A stretch of DNA of 6,663 bases from Eubacteriales bacterium (lineage in GTDB: Bacteria > Bacillota > Clostridia > Christensenellales > CAG-138), in contig JAQVRG010000089.1 in NCBI GenBank assembly GCA_028701165.1, positions 1 through 6,663 on the forward strand. Direction: 5' to 3'. Both the position numbers and the translations under genes were made by a program. The notes under the pieces are model-generated. The model searched no databases and was not told the origin of the DNA. It saw only the letters and a list, made by a program, of their open reading frames with translations. Positions 5,259 through 6,663 of this stretch are shown here, one piece after another (positions within the stretch are counted from its first letter, which is position 1; each line of letters starts with the position of its first letter).

Positions 5259-5330
5259 GTTTCGCCGCGCTATCGAGAAAGGTCTGCACCCCACTTGTTG
5301 GGTTTGCACATAGATTAGTAGAAATACCAA

Positions 5331-5340
5331 AGGAGGAGGA
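5331..5340 (+). promoter_or_regulatory. Strong ribosome binding site of the cysteine synthase-like gene
   Basis: AGGAGGAGGA, with the full AGGAGG at 5331-5336, 10 nt before the ATG at 5347 (7 nt for the second GAGGA at 5335-5339). It decides the start. The stretch 5259-5330 between it and the terminator holds only a weak hairpin (CCCA 5290-5293 with TGGG 5299-5302, flanked by TGCA at 5285 and 5305). Confidence 0.85.
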
Positions 5341-5346
5341 ACATCC

Positions 5347-6309
5347 ATGGAAACCATAGCAAACGCAGTCGGCAACACGCCTATGATCCGTATCGACTAT
5401 CGCTACGAGGGCAGGGACGGCTGTATCTATACCAAACTCGAAAGCTATAACCTGACGGGCAGCATCAAGGACAGGATGGTCGCTTATGTATTGCAGCAGG
5501 CGCAGAATAAGGCGGAGCTGAAAACCGGCCAGCCCATCGTGGAAACGACCAGCGGCAACACCGGCATCTCCATCGCCGCCTACGGCAGCAGCTTGGGGCA
5601 TCCCGTGCACATCTTCATGCCGGACTGGGCGAGCCGCGAGCGCACGGAGCTTATGCGCATGTACGGCGCGATCGTCCACCCCGTATCCCGCGAGGAGGGC
5701 GGCTTCATCGAAGCGCTGAAGCGCTCCTACCTATTTGCTAAGGACGTCGGCGCGTATAGGACGGATCAATTCAACAACTATGATAACGTGATGGCGCACT
5801 ATTACGGCGTAGGCCCGGAGATACTCCAAGCGCTGCCCGAGGTGGGGGCGTTCGTGTCCGGCGTGGGCACGGGCGGTACGTTGATGGGCGTAACAAAGCG
5901 CTTGAAGGAGGATCATCCGTCGCTTGCCGTCGCCGTGGAGCCGGACGCCGCGCCCATGCTCAGCGAGGGCAGGATCTACGGGCCGCACGGCATCGAAGGC
6001 ATCGGCGACGATTTTATCCCCACCATTGTGGATAAACGCAAGATCGACCGCGTGATCAAAATCAACGACCGCGACGCCATGAACATGTCCCGCATGCTCG
6101 CGCGCGTGCTGGGACTGGGCGTGGGGATATCCTCCGGCGCAAACTTCTTGGGCGCGGTGCAAACGAAGGCGGGGCTTGCGTCTCCCGTCGCCACCGTATT
6201 CGCGGACGACAACAAAAAATACCTCTCCACGGCGCTCTGCGGACAGATCGAGGAGCGCGAAGGGTTTATATCCAACAAAATCGAGCTGCTGCGGTATGAA
6301 AGGGTGTAA
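5347..6309 (+). CDS. Cysteine synthase family PLP enzyme (CysK-like)
   Basis: A 320-residue fold-type II PLP enzyme, full length for the family. Lys41 in NLTGSIKDR (35-43) is the expected PLP lysine; TSGNTG (68-73) is the substrate-carboxylate loop; GVGTGGT (172-178) binds the PLP phosphate; GISSGAN appears near the end where the pyridine-binding Ser is expected. The family reaction is beta-replacement on an activated serine (O-acetylserine or, in some members, O-phosphoserine or homologues) with sulfide to give cysteine. It departs from classical CysK at several places: MPDWASRER instead of MPETMS-ERR, YYGVGPEI (152-159) instead of TTGPEI, and HGIEGIGDDF instead of HKIQGIGAGF, so the donor substrate may differ. 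Expression appears controlled by the Cys-codon attenuator upstream, which supports a cysteine-related role. A related cystathionine beta-synthase-like or amino acid lyase activity cannot be excluded. Confidence 0.9.
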   Translation: METIANAVGNTPMIRIDYRYEGRDGCIYTKLESYNLTGSIKDRMVAYVLQQAQNKAELKTGQPIVETTSGNTGISIAAYGSSLGHPVHIFMPDWASRERTELMRMYGAIVHPVSREEGGFIEALKRSYLFAKDVGAYRTDQFNNYDNVMAHYYGVGPEILQALPEVGAFVSGVGTGGTLMGVTKRLKEDHPSLAVAVEPDAAPMLSEGRIYGPHGIEGIGDDFIPTIVDKRKIDRVIKINDRDAMNMSRMLARVLGLGVGISSGANFLGAVQTKAGLASPVATVFADDNKKYLSTALCGQIEEREGFISNKIELLRYERV

Positions 6310-6325
6310 AAACGATTTACGCAGC

Positions 6326-6353
6326 GCGGGCCCGGTCATGTGACCGGGCCCGC
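6326..6353. terminator. GC-rich stem-loop between convergent genes, probable bidirectional terminator
   Basis: GCGGGCCCGGTC (6326-6337) pairs perfectly with GACCGGGCCCGC (6342-6353) around ATGT. It lies 16 nt after the cysteine synthase-like stop codon and 18 nt after the stop of the minus-strand MscS gene. Neither side has a U-tract directly after the stem; on the minus strand a T5 (6312-6308) comes 13 nt later. It may act as a weak terminator or as an mRNA 3'-end block for both genes. Confidence 0.6.
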
Positions 6354-6371
6354 AGTGTTATCGCGTTAACG

Positions 6372-6663
6372 TTACTGCGTTACATGTACGTCGAGCTGCG
6401 GGAAGGGGATGGAAACGCCCTCTTTTGCAAAGGCGGCCTTGACGCGTTCGTTCATCTCGCCGGGTACGCTGTAGTAATCATCGATGAGGCAGTAGGCGTA
6501 GAGCGTGAAAACAAGCGCGCTTTCGCTCATGCGGGAAAGCAGCACGGCGGGCGCGGGGGCGTCGAGGATCGCGGGATACAGCCGCGCGGTGTCCAAAAGG
6601 ATGCGGCGCACCGTTTCGCTGTCCGTGCCGTAGGCTGCGGTATAGTCAAGCGACAGCCTAAGA
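6372..6663 (-). CDS. MscS-family mechanosensitive channel, C-terminal part, runs off the window
   Basis: The last 96 codons are visible, ending at TAA 6374-6372; the frame stays open to the window edge, so no start is called (the in-frame GTG at 6611 is internal). The sequence shows the MscS cytoplasmic alpha/beta domain: a strand like LRLSLDYTAAYGTD, then a helix with VRRILLDTARLYPAILDAPAPAVLL, then ALVFTLYAYCLIDDYYSV, NERVKAAFAKEGVSIPFPQ and the terminal DVHV. The IPFPQ-x-DVHV ending is characteristic of MscS. Such channels open under membrane tension to release solutes on osmotic downshock. The membrane domain is outside the window. It converges on the cysteine synthase-like gene and appears unrelated to it in function. 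Confidence 0.92.
   Translation of the reverse strand, partial: LRLSLDYTAAYGTDSETVRRILLDTARLYPAILDAPAPAVLLSRMSESALVFTLYAYCLIDDYYSVPGEMNERVKAAFAKEGVSIPFPQLDVHVTQ

Noticed and set aside
5097..5346. T-box, SAM-I riboswitch, 6S RNA or SRP RNA in the cysK-like leader
   Set aside because: No T-box sequence (AGGGUGGNACCGCG), no SAM-I core, no SRP GGUCAGG/GGAAGGAAGCAGCC motif, and no long rod with a central bubble as in 6S. The Cys-codon ORF with alternative pairings explains the leader better.
5173..5679. 168-codon minus-strand open frame over the leader and cysK-like start
   Set aside because: It is antisense to conserved CysK residues and to the attenuator, with no recognisable product.
6372..6611. 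A 79-residue stand-alone protein starting at GTG 6611
   Set aside because: The frame continues to the window edge with MscS-like residues upstream of this GTG, so it is the end of a larger gene.

Overview
The window looks like a piece of a Bacillota (Clostridia-like, moderately high-GC) chromosome. The reasons are strong GGAGG-type ribosome binding sites, sigma-A type promoters with 17-bp spacers, a YerC/YecD-type TrpR-family regulator, a lipoprotein solute-binding protein, and a DUF1015 protein of the COG4198 type. No lineage was computed. No phage, IS, CRISPR, rRNA or tRNA was seen.

Layout. On the minus strand, bases 1-1905 hold a two-gene unit. A DUF1015 protein (562-1905) is followed 2 nt later by an AEC-family permease that runs off the left edge. 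A divergent intergenic region (1906-2117) carries a promoter for each direction, and a perfect 16-bp palindrome covers the minus-strand -10. On the plus strand, 2118-5065 is a polar amino acid ABC importer operon (binding lipoprotein, permease, ATPase) ending in a small TrpR-like regulator. The 208-nt gap between the first two genes is packed with stem-loops. A cysteine synthase-like PLP enzyme follows (5347-6309). It converges on a C-terminal MscS-family channel fragment (6372-6663, minus), and a GC-rich stem-loop lies between the two.

Main discovery candidate: the 5062-5346 leader of the cysteine synthase-like gene. It has every part of a ribosome-mediated, cysteine-sensing transcription attenuator. 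There is a perfect TTGACA-17-TATAAT promoter whose predicted +1 is the A of an ATG, so the transcript would be leaderless. That ATG opens a 16-codon ORF, MMNFEVCFCCYTQGRP, with three clustered Cys codons. The Cys codons lie at the 5' arm of a 20-bp helix (segments 1:2). Segment 2 can instead pair over 12 of 13 positions with the 5' half of a 12-bp U-tailed terminator (segments 2:3 versus 3:4). The inferred logic is that scarce Cys-tRNA stalls the ribosome on the Cys codons, segment 2 opens the terminator, and the enzyme is made. No T-box or SAM riboswitch motif was found.

How the genes may work together (inference): the importer may bring in an amino acid, possibly cystine or cysteine; the PLP enzyme would make or process cysteine; and DUF1015 may be linked to serine metabolism. 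The importer substrate and the DUF1015 function cannot be fixed from sequence alone.
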